Positions 11,285-23,385 of a stretch of 64,000 nt of DNA are shown in pieces. The position numbers and the translations under genes were made by a program. The notes under the pieces were generated by a model. It made no database searches and had not been told where the DNA came from. It was given only the letters and a program-made list of their open reading frames with translations. This DNA comes from Panaeolus papilionaceus (Eukaryota; Basidiomycota; Agaricomycetes; Agaricales). The stretch is taken from the NCBI GenBank assembly GCA_015501605.1, contig JADNRZ010000012.1:744001-808000 (forward strand). Direction: 5' to 3'. How positions within the stretch are numbered: the stretch's first letter is position 1; the number at the start of each line of letters is the position of its first letter.

Positions 11285-12492
11285 ATGCTTCGCCCATCAT
11301 CATCTACACGACCCCCGTCCACCCTAGTGCCCCGGGTTATTACCAGCAGCACATCTGATGTCTCTGGGTCGGGTTCTGGCTCTGCAGCAGCGCAACGTGA
11401 CAACGTCCTCGTGCGCACTGCCATCTCACTTGAATACGCCCTACTAAGGAATATCAACCACTGCCCGCTTGGGATGTACGTCTTACCATCCCCTACTAGT
11501 TATTTTGTGTGGGATGGGGTGTTTTTTATACATCAAGGTGAGCCGTTTGGGTATCATGGAGATGGATTATAGCTGATCGTTTTTCTTGGTGTCGTATTTC
11601 AATTCATATCACTCTGGCCCTTGGCAATGAACTGAATCGTATTGCATCGCATGAAATAACATTGCACGGACGGTAATAAAAGGCTACTACGCCGACTCTG
11701 TCTTCAAATTCCGCATCATATTTCCCCAGACCTTCCCTGATCACCCACCAAGCGTCGAATTCGTAACCGAGGCCTTTCATCCTCTCATTTCGCATGCGGG
11801 GGCGTTTAATCTAGGGTATCATTATAAGCATTGGAGGTACGTTTGCATTCACGTTGCATTCGCAGTTGTGTTCAATTTTGAGCCTATGCATAACGATGAG
11901 CTGACGGTGGTGATACTTAGAGCCAACGAACACCATATCATCCACGTATTACACTGGATCAAAACGTCGTTTAAAAAAAGTACACTGGATAGGATTCAAG
12001 AGGGAGATTGTTACAATAAGGAGGCTTTTAGGTTCGTCTGTTTTCCTTCTGCCCTGTCCCTCTCGTCTCTCCCTTCCCTACCGGGCATACCACCACGAAA
12101 ATCAAAGAATCCCATAACTTAACTCATACTCCTACTCCAATAGATTATACAGAGACTCGACGTCATCATTTGCCAACCTCGCAGCGCAATCTGCCCAACT
12201 ATCATCTTCGGACTCGGTGCTGTTCGATACGGACGATGGGCATCCGAAGGGGCGGGCAAGGCAGGGCGTTAGCTCTGGTTCTGGTTCTGGATCGGTTAGG
12301 TCGAATGCTGGTGCTGGGTCGGGCAAGGTAGAGAGTGGGAGCATGAGCCGGCTGAACAGCGTAGGGAGTGCAATGGGCGGGACTGCGGCTGCGATGGGAA
12401 CAGCAGGCCCGGGACTGATGTTTGAGAGGCTGGATGTGGATGAGCTGAGAGTTGAACGGATGAGATTGGGTTTGAAAGAGTGGGTTATGTGA
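11285..12492 (+). CDS. AKTIP/FTS-like inactive ubiquitin-conjugating (UEV-type) protein
   Basis: Four exons, 11285-11537, 11683-11836, 11921-12031 and 12144-12492, give 288 aa with all phases consistent. After a Ser/Thr/Pro-rich N-terminus, a UBC fold runs from about residue 45 to 165. It shows LEYALLRN, the strand pair YVLPSPTSYFVWDGVFFIHQG, VFKFRIIFPQTFPDHPPSVEF, and FHPLISHAGAFNLGYHYKHWR. This order matches the AKTIP (FTS) family. The usual HPN is HPL here, and no cysteine occurs at the active-site position, so ubiquitin transfer is not expected. AKTIP proteins act in the FTS-Hook-FHIP complex linking dynein to early endosomes, a role also described in filamentous fungi. The C-terminus is Gly/Ser-rich. 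The first intron (145 nt) is long and its acceptor lacks a good pyrimidine tract, so that junction is least certain. Confidence 0.8.
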
Positions 12493-13754
12493 TTGGGTTT
12501 GTGAATGAGGGATTGTGTTTTAGATGAGATTGCGTTGAACTTGTACGTTTGGATAGATGGAATGGAATATTCCCTACTATATTGTTGAACTCGTACTCGG
12601 GGACGTGATAACAAGGTACTTGCTTTGAGTAGCTTCATTTTCAGACGTCCGAACCAGAAATACGAACACAAGAGCCGTTTATACACTGGAAACGGTTGCC
12701 ACATTGAAGTTGAAAACCATCAAAAAGTTGATGAGACCGACAAAGAAAAAACAACTGAAACGAAGGTGATAACAGGGAGAACCTGTACGAGGAGTGGCAC
12801 GTTCCGGTCTAGCAAGCCTTGGTATTGGCACTGTCGATAGGCCAAGTATTCCCGTGGGCTATTCATGCCCAGAGATAATATAAAACGATAATCTGTGATA
12901 CATCCCAAGATAGAAAGGGTCATGAGGGCTGAATTGAAGCTGAGAATCAGACTGAAAACAAAGCATAAACTGGCAACGTCGGGGTTTGTGTCGTGTTTTT
13001 CACTCTGAATGGATTTCAATAAACTGTTGTATCAAGGGTATTTTAAGCGAGATGTCCGGCAATTTCTGCAAGGGAAACGCTGGCAGCCGAGTGCCATATG
13101 TGTTGGTTCTTGGATCTTTCATAATTGTGAGTGGTGTCAGAGCAATGGCCGCAAATCGGGTTGTCTAGGATTGTCATATTATGAGTCAAGACTGTCAAGT
13201 TTCCACTTGCTGCAAGATGCCCTGGAAACTCACAAACCACACCAGATTTCGGGGCTTATCCTCCCACCTTCTGCAGAGGGCATCATCGAAGCTCTTAGTC
13301 ATCTCAACTAGGGCATTCCACACTTCAGCATTTTCTCGAAAATCTGAAACTCTGCATTAGCTTTTGGGGTTGAAGCACCACCTGATGAATTGCCTAACCT
13401 GATGGGGGGTCCAGTCATAGCGACTCCAGAAGATGTCGATATTGGCTTTTTTTTTTGTTCTATTCAGTAGGTGAGTTAGCCATTCATTTCTGCAAGGCTG
13501 AAAAAAATATGGACGCACAACAAGAGCGTTCTTTCACAAGTCGTTAACAGTAATCCAAGGTATAAATGAACTTTGACTCCCTACTTATGTGAGCCAGCAA
13601 ACAAATGACGATCGATCGAAATTGTGATTTCACTAGACGATACATAAGAGTGAGGTCATGCACGCTTGCCAAAAAATCTATCTCACTTCCCGCTTGGTTG
13701 AGAGCTGGACTTTGAGATATGTCTTAATGTTTGCCAGATACATACAAGCGCTTC
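12493..13754. other. Intergenic, no recognised gene
   Basis: An open frame of 100 codons at 13009-13311 (plus) has varied, Trp- and Cys-containing composition (SWIFHNCEWCQSNGRK) and could be a gene scrap, but no family is recognised and no splice partner was found. Confidence 0.35.
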
Positions 13755-15300
13755 TTAGACAGCCTCCGTTGTCTTCCTAGTTCCTAAGCTTCGCATTCGC
13801 ATTTCCATCTCTTGACCCAACATAAGCACCAAAGTATTACGCCAACTACTCCGTTTTCTTCGCAATGAACCACAGCAGGTGTCGAAATGTATTCGGATGC
13901 ATAACAGTAAAACATCGCGTGATAGGAGAGTCGCTGTTGACGAGTCAAGTCTGACTATTCTCTGTTGCATAGAGGCCGCTAGAGAAGGAAGACAAGACGA
14001 TAGGGAAACTGAGGCGGTATCATCGGTTCGGAATGGGCTGTTGCAAAATCAGGTGATGTCGGGGGTCGTTGGCGTTGGTTTTCTAGACGGTGGGTAAGAG
14101 TGATCGGGGCATGAAAAAGGAGGTGGGGCGGAGAATGGAGATGTGTTTACAAGGGATGGATGGGAGGAAAACAGGAAAAAGAATCAAGATCAAGGCTCAA
14201 GGGTTTTCCTTGGAATGACTTCCAGAGTTCGCAGTAAGCAAAGTCCCTCATTATCACGGTCCCAGAATATCCAGCAACACAGACACCCCCATACCGACCC
14301 CACTCCCTAGCCTTCACAATGATACACATCCCCTGGGTCCTTATCCACCTCACGCGAAGGCGTCCTCATAACCCCCACTCCATATCCCTCCTTCCTTCTC
14401 GCTAGCCTCTCCAACCTCCCTCCCCCTCCCCATTGTTCCCTTCCTCATTCCTATCACACCTTCCATGCATCCATCCTGCTCGTCGGCTCGTTGTCCAGTC
14501 AGAAAATAATATCGCGGTCCTCCCTCTCCCCCATACAGATCTACACACCACCGAATCCCACATAGTTCCATCGGGGAAAAAATCGCGCAGCGGTAGTCTT
14601 TCAAGTTCCGAGTCGTTTTTATCGCTCTTCTGAATCCTCCAAGTCGCCGTGTTGCTAGCTGGTCAAACCAACGACAAGGGCTGAAATGTACGTGTAATGT
14701 CTGATTGCGTTCGTTTTTGAGACGCTGGAGGTGAAGTGGTTTTACTGTGAGCACTCCAGGCTGTGAGGACACGGTCGGATGGGATGGGTGCATTGTAATA
14801 GCCATTGTGGTTGATAATTGAGAGCATTAGGACATGAGAGGAGGATGGTGGGTAGTTGACGTTGGCTTCAGGTTAAAGTTGGTGAGGACGGGAAAAGACG
14901 AGGTTGAGATGACAGCAAGTGTGATTACAGGGTGGAGGGCATGGACAAGACATGTGAGGCCAAGATCTAATAACGACAATGTTAGAACCATAAATTCTGG
15001 ATAAATTGTGGCGTAAAAGTACCTAAGACAGTGACCGTCGCAAAACGAGAGAAAAAAAAGCAGCGCACTGCTGCGAGGGAGGACTGAAAACACGTTAGAC
15101 AGATAATTTCCAGATGTTTCTGAAAATGCACATTACCTTTCTCGTTGTCTTTGAAGAAGTCGGCAAATGAAAACACTTGGGACGGCAAGTGGGAGAGAAG
15201 AATCTGTTTCCTAGGCGCCGTATTCGACCATAGGTGGGTCAAATGAATAATCCTTAGGTCCTCCTGCGTCTAGAATCGGGCTCTATCTCTCCACACATCT
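13755..15300 (+). repeat. Dispersed repeat, family B, copy 1
   Basis: Nearly collinear with 54,370-55,930: both share CCTCCGT..ACTTCCTA and GCTTCGCATTCGCATTTCC at the left, GGGGCATGAAAAAGGAGGT and GTTTACAAGGGATGGA in the middle, and TCTTTGAAGAAGTCGGCA and TCCTGCG/CGTGCGTCTAGAA at the right. The right-hand 700-800 bases also match 49,610-50,440 and 62,670-63,440. No intact ORF is common to the copies, no terminal inverted repeats or LTRs were seen, and several indels separate them. Confidence 0.75.
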
Positions 15301-15402
15301 CCAGATCCACATCAGCGAAAAATTCAAAACCTGATTTTATGTTACTGGTCAGACCATTAGGTAACATCCTTCTTTAGTCTGAAATGCCTATATATATGTG
15401 AA

Positions 15403-15972
15403 TATGGGGAAGGGAAGAATGGCATGGGGATATACACAAGTTGCGACTACCACATATTATGATAATACATGTGTAAGTATGGTTTTAAAGTCGTGGGCTA
15501 GATATGAGATTTACAATACTTTATATTGTCGTGCAATGGGCTTCTGTTCCGATGCAATCTCTGTACACACCCCAGCAGTGTGACGCCCCCCGCATATGAA
15601 GCCAAAACGAATTACTAAACCTTATCTACTAAACAACATGAAGGCAGACGAATTACACGGTCTGACATAAATATGACATCCCAACAAAATTCTGACACTC
15701 CTCTGGCAGACATAGGGATGGGTGATAGCTGGATATATGAAAGTTGCAACCATCACACATATTGGTAATACGCGGGTTTGTATAGCTTTAGAGTCGTAGG
15801 CTCGACATAAAATTGACAACACTTTATATTGTTATGCAATGGGCTTCCGTTCCGATGCAGTCTCGGTATACGCCCCAGCAGTGTCACGCCCTCAGTGTAT
15901 GAAAGCAAAATAACCAGTAAACCTTGTATGCTAAACGCCAGGAATGCAAGATCTGACATACATATGACATCC
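15403..15972 (+). repeat. Direct tandem duplication, unit about 0.26-0.31 kb
   Basis: Copy 1 (15,403-15,682) and copy 2 (15,713-15,972) share ACTTTATATTGT, TGCAATGGGCTTC, GTTCCGATGCA, CCCCAGCAGTGT and the shared end TCTGACATA-ATATGACATCC. Many point differences show that the duplication is not recent. No coding function is apparent. Confidence 0.75.
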
Positions 15973-16869
15973 TATCCTTTGGTATATGCTTCATTTAACG
16001 AGGGCAGGGGCACTGCCTTCCTGCAGGATGCAGCCCTCTCGAGCGCTGGCCCATCATTGTCTTATCCCCGGCAAGGAATACATGGTGATATTTTGCTTCA
16101 TTAGAGATTAAATATACAAGACACTCCCAATATTAACCCTCAACACCATACAATATGTTAATAATCTTGCGAGCTCATTCAAACAACCTCGACATATAGT
16201 GCATTAGTGAGAGAACTCAGAAAACCATGACTGTAGTGAGGCAATGTGGGTGTGCGTGAATAAAACACTCATGTACTGAGAGCTCAAGCAAGCCATGCTT
16301 GATGGAAAGCCTGGGCAATCAGGCAAGGAGGAGACAAAAGGAGTCAAAAGTTCGTATGACGATATGAAAGCGAACGGATCACGATGGAGAGAAAAGGAAG
16401 AGGTGGAGAGCAAATGAAACTGAAGATGCGGGAATTAGCGTGAAACCGTTAAGATGGGAGTATGTATGTGTCATGGATATGTACACTAAGATAGATGGTT
16501 GAACATACCGGAACAAATATAAAGAAAAAAGTGAAGGGGTGGAAGTAAAGAGTAGGCAAAAAAGCAATGCAGTGAAGAAACGCCGGATAGAAAAAAAGTG
16601 GCGAGATGCTGATGTGTGAAATGGACAGGTGCAGGGCAATATGAGGAAGGTATCATAGTGGAAGGACATGTCAAGATAAATGGAAGATGAGATCTGAGTG
16701 GGATAGAGGTGAGTGTAAGGCGGCTGGAATGCATATGTGACAGAATGACGTGGGCATTGAAAGTGATGAAGAAAATCTGAAAATGTTCACGAGAGAGGAG
16801 AGGATGCATACGATGATTACAATAAGAGAAGAGATCATGACAAAATGACACTGGGTTTATGAGCCTGAT
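15973..16869. other. Gene-poor stretch
   Basis: Minus-strand open frames here are rich in Ser, Phe and Leu and change frame repeatedly. They may be eroded coding DNA continuing from the segment to the right, but nothing is recognisable. Confidence 0.3.
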
Positions 16870-17943
16870 CTATTGACTTGTCTACGAATGCCGACTTTTT
16901 GGTGTCATCCAGAGCAGCAGCCTTAACCATAGCGAAGAGGTGATAAGTCTTGGGAGCGTCGATCGCGACATAGTCAATGATTTCGACAATAGGACTGAAG
17001 AAAACGTGAGGTGGTCAGGTCCTTCTTGATAGAGCAAGGGAAGAAGGCAGTAATACTTGGCATGGGTTTTCTTGGACTCAATGGCTAGGGGGAGCTTGAA
17101 ATACTCCTCGGTCACGTCAAGGTTGCATAGGTCAAAGAATTCTTTGTTGGCCTCAAATGGCAGTGAAGTGGAGTTGTAATTGTGAGGAAAATAAAAAATA
17201 GGAATGTGGCATGATAGAAGATGAACGAGGGTATACATGCACCCGAGTATGGGTGATCACTATAAAAACGAATAGTAAGAAAATGGAGAGATACTCATAC
17301 CAATCGAGGAAACAAAGAATATATGGACTATAAGGCGCACCAACAGCCTGTGTCACGCTGGTACAGAGAGGGGGTTCACAATTGGTTGCTATAATCCAAC
17401 TGTCAACATGTAAGTATGGTTGGGAGCGACTCAGAAGGGGTAACAAAATGATTTCAAGACGTGGACATATACGAAGAAGAACAGTGGTCAACCACCAGTG
17501 GGTTGTCCATGACCCAATGGAGAGTATGGCAGTGCCAGGTTCTCACTGGAAGAATTTGTCAGTCTATGGATAGCATGGATAGATTGATATACATATAAAA
17601 CAGAGCCTTACCGTGACGCCAACCATAATGTTTCCAGGCCCACTCAGACAACACGCAGGACGATGTTTAGATGAATCTACCTCACCCTTTCTTTCACTCT
17701 CTCTTTCAATTGATATGTCAAGAGTTGTAACCAGCAACGAGTCCCAGGATGTAATGTTTCCGCAAAATCATTGTACTGAGTTGTTGGGGTGAACTTCAAG
17801 TTGAAGGTGGTCTGATGAGAGTTGAGGTTGACATGCAACATGCTACTTGTACCCACGCCCCCTGACTTGACATCACAATCGTCGGCAGCAGCTCGCCTCG
17901 GGCAAGTGAGGTTGAGGCAGTCTGGGTGATATAAGGTGGGCAT
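16870..17943 (-). pseudogene. Degraded coding sequence, family unknown
   Basis: On the minus strand several protein-like blocks occur in different frames: HPDCLNLTCPRRAAADD near 17.9 kb, CEPPLCTSVTQAVGAPYSPY near 17.35 kb, EANKEFFDLCNLDVTEEYF near 17.1 kb and IIDYVAIDAPKTYHLF near 16.97 kb. Between the last two the frame shifts at a T-rich run near 17.0 kb where no intron fits. This points to a broken gene, perhaps part of the mobile island to its right. I cannot name the family. Confidence 0.35.
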
Positions 17944-18016
17944 ATAAGCCTATTCAAATTATTATTTTACTACTTTACATGATGATGCGACTATCGCGCA
18001 ATTTGACTCTAGATAG

Positions 18017-18290
18017 CTAGAGATCATCATAGGGTGCATCCGATTCGAAACCAGGATCGTCGCTGTCAAGGTCATCGTCATCCATTCCTTCGACCTGCAC
18101 TTCCCCTCCCTCCTGCTCCTCTCCATCATCCGAATCAATATCATCTCCGCTAGGAACCTCTTCAGCGCCTTTGTAGACCTTACGACTCTCATCTACCTTG
18201 TTGTCCGGTCCAACATTGTCAGTCTCATCAATGTCCATGCAATCGCCTAACTCAGGTGATTGTGCAGTACTTTCCACTGACACCAGCCTT
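18017..18290 (-). other. Acidic C-terminal exon-like ORF beyond the palindrome arrays
   Basis: A minus-strand open frame encodes a strongly acidic peptide (DIDSDDGEEQEGGEVQVEG, DDDDLDSDDPGFESD) ending at 18017. Plavaka-type transposases often end in such an acidic tail. Here the transposase reading frame stops at 19247 inside the palindrome array, so this exon would be reached only by splicing out about 0.95 kb of repeats, for which no good donor was found. It may be a former last exon separated by expansion or insertion of the array. Confidence 0.4.
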
Positions 18291-18515
18291 TCAGCTGAGC
18301 CTCAGCTGAGCCTCGGCTCATCAGCTGAGACTCAGCTGAACCTCAGCTGAACCTCAGCTTAACCTCAGTATAACCATAGATTTTGAAAATAAATGTATGT
18401 TTATCAGCTGAACATTAGTGAACCTCAGCTGAGGTTCACTTGGGGTTCAGCTGAGGTTCAGCTGAGGTTCACTTGAGGCTCAGCTGAGGCTCAGCTGAGC
18501 ATCAGTAGAACTCTA
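18290..18515. repeat. Palindromic 11-bp repeat array, block 1
   Basis: Multiple copies of CAGCTGAGCCT and variants (CAGCTGAACCT, CAGCTGAGACT) run to about 18,370. After an AT-rich spacer come copies of the reverse orientation (CAGCTGAGGTT, CAGCTGAGGCT) to about 18,510. The core TCAGCTGA is self-complementary, so the block can pair with itself in many registers. Confidence 0.85.
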
Positions 18516-18928
18516 ACTTTGATAGGTATAAGAGAGTTGCTTGATGGTATTGTTTGATAGTAGAAAGCAAGTGTGATAGTTCAGTACCATCTGTCACCAA
18601 AGGTCATATCTATGTACATACAAACAATTCACTTGAAATACTAGTGTCACACCTATGTTATACAGTTCCACATTTATGTGACATGTGACAATATGTGTAG
18701 ACTGTCACAATTACTATCACAAACATATAAAAAGGATCCTAAAGGTTTCACAGATGATAAAATAGAATAGTGCAATGTGTGACATGAGATTGTCACATAT
18801 TCTCACACTACACATTGACAGGCAACTGAGAATCACCTGGGCCAGTGCAAAGTACTGTAACCAGCTCAGCTAAACCTCAGGTGGTAAGTAATCAATACAA
18901 GTTACATGACTATTAAAACCATAACTAA
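18516..18928. other. AT-rich spacer between the two palindrome arrays
   Basis: About 400 bases rich in short TGTCAC/GTGACA words (for example around 18,640-18,800), lacking genes. The TGTCA words recur in both orientations, which may be a second, weaker motif family. Confidence 0.4.
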
Positions 18929-19275
18929 TAAGCTGAGGTTCAGCTGAGGTTCAGCTGAACCTCAGTTCTTCAGCTGAGGCTCAGCTGAATCTCGGTTCAT
19001 CAGCTGAGGCTCAGCTGAGCCCTCAGTTGCTAGTTTCAGTTTACCTCACTGAGGCTCGGTTAATTTTGGCAGAGAACTCAACCGAGGCTCAGCTGAGGCT
19101 CAGTTGAGTATCAGGTGAGCCTCAGCTGAGCCTCATTTTACACCAAAAAAAAACAATTCTCTACTAGTTTTAGTAATAGAATTAATTGACCTGATAAGCT
19201 GAGGCTCAGCTGAGGTTCAGCCGAGTCTCAGCTGATGAGCCGATCCTCAGCTGAGGCTCAGCCGAAACATTTGGG
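18929..19275. repeat. Palindromic 11-bp repeat array, block 2
   Basis: Same motif as block 1 in mixed orientation (CAGCTGAGGTT, CAGCTGAACCT, CAGCTGAGGCT), with a non-repeat spacer around 19,140-19,190. Its right end overlaps the last codons and stop of the transposase at 19,247, so the repeats form the 3' end of that gene. The position beside a transposase resembles the subterminal repeat zone of CACTA-type elements. Confidence 0.85.
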
Positions 19276-22200
19276 CTAGAGTAAAGTCCTCTGATTGTGA
19301 GTGAGCCTGCAATGACTCTGCGGACTGCTGCTGAGAATCTGGTGCAAAACTGGCATGTCTCATATACATATCTCGATCAACATAACTAAAAAAGAGGTCA
19401 ATTCAAGTCAGCCAGTGGGTGAAACTGATTGTACTCGTGATCACGACTTACATTCCAACGTAGTACTTTTCCCACTGTCGCAGAGCAGTTTCATTCATGA
19501 TGGGACGCCCGTGGTAATGAATTATGCACTCGAGTGGTGCCGTATTGGGGCCATCATTGAATGCAGGAATAAGATGACAACCCCTCACTACAAGTGCTGG
19601 GTCAAGGAATCCGTACGCAGATTCACTATCTTCTGGTGAAAATTGCAATTTGGGAAGCTCGGAGTTGTGTCGCCCATATTGATGGCCTGGAACCGGTTCT
19701 AGCCAACGGACCCATAAGAAGTGGACAGTTTGGTGCCGAAGATTTGGAGAATTGGACCCAATGCGCTGAACTTCAGTGTGAAATATTCCCAGAACAGCAG
19801 CATACCAAAAAATTGGAGGATGGCTGATGTTGATAGGACAATGGGCATTATGTGCTGTTGGTCCTGGAGTTTCCGGTGAGATTGCCATGACAAATGGATG
19901 CGAGCACGGATTGATGGTGTCAAAATCACGCCGCATGTCATATGTTGTGTAGTTGACTCGAGCAGTTGAATGCGCATAGATAATGTTATTCCGAATCCGG
20001 AGTGAGTTTAGTTCTGCTTCAGTAAAACATTGCGAAGTTGCACTATCCGACAACTGGGTTAAAAGGTGGATTCGTAGTTTGGAAATGAAGTTCTATTAGA
20101 ACACATTTCGATTTGAGCTTTCCAGAGAAAATTTAGACGAAGGCATATGACAGACCTGTGAGGAGAGGATAGTGCCATTTTCCCCTACCAACTCCAAAAG
20201 CGAAATAGACGCGCTTCGTGCATGGGAAATAATATACCGATCTTCTAACCTGCCTTTCATTTTTATTTCTAGCTGTTCTTGTTGTTCTTCAGGTCGCAAC
20301 GCCTCCCTTCGGCTGTATTTCCTTGCTACTTGCGGCATGGGATTGTTTTTGTTTGTGAGCTCATACATCTCTTTGATTACACGGTGCTGAACCTCGCCCT
20401 AGGTGAACACATCATCAGTTAGAATGACGAAAAAAGAAGATGAAAAAGCTGACAAGTTGTGTGGAATACGAATCTGAGGTACCGAATGAACGAATATGGT
20501 CCACATAATCGCCCAGGAAATGCATCTTGACTGTCCGAAGGTTGAGATTCCTTGTTTTTCTTGTAGATGGGCTGTGTCTTCTCGAACCTTCGCCACCTGC
20601 ATAAAAACACCGATTAGCATACAGGTTTCATATGTTTGATGCTGAGTGCTGCTCATACCTGTGTTTGTTGTGGACGTTGGAGTGGCCATGGCGGCAGCCA
20701 GTTCTCGTCGTGCACGTGCGGCAGCCTCTCTTGGTAACTCGAGCGTCTGGAAAGTCAAACAAGTCGTATCTCTGAAGCGACGAACAGACTCTCCAAACTT
20801 GGTTGTGGTGGCTTGAAGGAGCGCTAGAGACGTATCTGTGTGGATTCGAAGTTTAGCAAGTGCGTGCCACTCAGCCATGACGTAGAGCAGTTCAGAAACG
20901 CGTGCATTATGAGGTTCATCAAGGAGTCCCTTAAAAACAGGGATAGAGCACTGCATTGGTTCTCAGTGAGTAAATTTTGTGACTTCAGGTTGATTAAAAT
21001 CATTTACACGTACCTGAAGGAGATCCTCAAAGTCTCGAGCTGCCATCTTCTTCATCTCAGATGAATTTGCTGGGAATTTGCGGATAGTTCCATTTCCAAA
21101 TGTCGAGATAGAAAAAAATCTGCGGGTTGATTGGAAAGAATTACACCATGCCATTGAAGGTTATACTTACCTGCGATCCAACTCAATGACAAGTCGTTCC
21201 GAGCTGTCTGCGGCAAATAAAATTCTCACTAAATGAGAGAAAATGGATTTCCAGACCCCCAACTCAAATTCATGAAGGAGATCTACGACCAACATTTTCG
21301 AGGGGTTGAACTCAATGCCCAAACGATCCACGAACACATTCTGAGGTTGCTTAGAGTAAGCAATCAGCCCTACTGGAACCATAACACTCACAATGGTGGG
21401 CACCCCTGAGAAATCTTTGAGCAGCGCCTCAACGTTTGTCCCGTTAATAGGCTTTCCTTGTTTATAGATGAGTGTGCGCGCTTTGTTGACCTTGCTGGGA
21501 TTATATTGGCGAGGCAATTCAGAGCGTGTATTTTGGTCGGCTATCGTGCCTAGTTGGTCAAGACTTTGCATGGGTGCAAGGCACCGTGGACATGGGCAAG
21601 CACCCTTATCGCGGATAGTCGCAAGAAGAACTCTGAAAATGTTCAAGATATGAAAAGCATAATCGTGAAAATGAATGACATACTTTTCAGGGTAATCGGC
21701 AGAATATGTAAAAATCCGGGGGTATACTCGACACTCAATCCCATCTACACACATGATGACAAGCCCATACTTGTATGCATGAATGAACTCATCATCCAAC
21801 AGCGCTCTCCAAACTTCTTGCAGCAGCTCACGTTTACAATGGGTCAGGATTTGGGCCTTCTGGGTTTTCCATTTTGGGTGGAAACTCTCAACAAACGCCC
21901 TAAAAGATTCTGGTAGCTAGATGGAGAATAAGATATAAAGATGCCGCAACAAACGGAAGATCTCTCACTGATGGAATATATGCAAGATGATGCATTGCTC
22001 CAGAGTTAACTTGAGAACGAATGTACTTGGAGAGATTGCCAAGCATCAGATAGATAGGCCATGCTTTGGCAGTTCCAAAATCGGCGAGATGTGTTGCGTC
22101 AGAGGAGAACATGAGGGCAGCCACCACCTTCTCCCGTTTGCAGTTGGGATCATTGGGATCTGGTGGAGACTTATATCGAACCTTGTCTGATTCGGCAAGA

Positions 22201-23385
22201 AAAGCATCAGAAGAGTAAAGTTCGCCATAGACTCGCTCATCATGGCTGGTATGGGGGTTGCGGTGAAAAACTTTGAAAGGAGAGAAATGAAGGAGGTGGG
22301 AAAGAGGACCTGTGAAAGCTTCCTTGATAACGTCCAGAATATTTCTAGTGAGAAGCCCAGGGATATTGAAGGGGACTGGAGGGTGATTTCGTTGACCAGA
22401 AGGGACTTGTATCTGTACGCATCTGGAACAGAAATTATCATGAAGGTTTGATTGTACAAGTGCCGTGTTGAGGAGATGGTTTTGCTGGTGCGCATCAAAT
22501 CCTAGGAGGTGATGGCTCTGAAAGGTAGGAGCAAGAATGACATCATGCACGAATTTTGTTGTCTCCGACTCTGACTTTGTAACGTGCCCGTTATTAAGCC
22601 ATTTCATGACAGAGTGTATTGTCGCATTTGAAAAGGGCCAGTGATCAGGACGTTGTTGGTTACATGGGTGCTCAGATGACCTCGATGGAACCATTGTAGC
22701 ATCAAGATGGGGTAGGGACTCTTCAAGTCGGTGGATGGCCAAGTCATCCAACGTTAAAAGGGAATCCGGGTCTGTGCTGGGCCTGTTAGGATACTCTCTC
22801 CAAATCCCAAAAACATTCATAGAGGTGATCAAACGGTCGCGCACGATTAGCAAAACTCGTCTGGCAGTTGGGGGTGCTTCTTCAACAAATGATGTCAATG
22901 ACTCTGGAAGATAGTCGCGAAGTCGTTCGGGTAATCGGTATGCGCGTAGAGGTCGGCCAGCCTGTGTTAACTGTGTTGGTTCCGGCAAAGTCATGGTGGA
23001 TTGGAGAGAAGAATTATCATCACTGGGTGATGGACTGGCAGCATGCTGGGAACTGTTTGATTGGGATGGACTCGACATTGTGGAGAAGGGGGCCTATTGA
23101 AATGAACATGCATCTTGTTAATATTCATATTCTCGTTTACGTTGGACAAATGAGCAATACCTGTAAGCCTTTCAGCCGTTCTTTCCTAGTCATCCAGGTT
23201 GGGATACCCTTGGGAATCAAGGATGCCAAGCCCCTTGCTCGGCGCCGTGCATCGATTTTCTGCTTGAGCTCTATCGATGGTAGGCAAGAAATTTTGTGCT
23301 TTTTCAGGTGTGACAGCTCAGAAAATGGTTTACCACAACCTTCTACACACTGGAGGCCTTGGGCAGGTGCATTAGACTCGGACAT
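19247..23385 (-). CDS. Plavaka-type DNA transposase, intact frame (1189 aa, 10 exons)
   Basis: Exons on the minus strand: 23385-23161, 23093-21969, 21916-21684, 21632-21171, 21119-21014, 20950-20659, 20596-20454, 20398-20156, 20053-19452 and 19385-19247. All junctions are in phase and give 1190 codons. Exon 1 encodes a C2H2-type finger (CVEGCGKPFSELSHLKKHKISC). The body shows the usual Plavaka landmarks: MLGNLSKYIRSQVNSGAMHH, HAYKYGLVIMCVDG, FTYSADYPEK, CPCPRCLAPM, MLVVDLLHEFELGVWKS, FEDLLQCSIPVFKGLLDEPHN, MAEWHALAKLRIHTDTSL, KMHFLGDYVDHIRSFGTSDS and the final YVDRDMYMRH. Plavaka elements are a fungal lineage near the CACTA/En-Spm group. The enzyme would cut and rejoin element ends in the nucleus. 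The stop lies inside a palindrome array, and the acidic tail usual for the family is missing from the frame. Confidence 0.85.

Noticed and set aside
18290..19275. Palindromic array considered as a CRISPR
   Set aside because: Units are 11 bp, adjacent and in both orientations without unique spacers, and the genome is eukaryotic.
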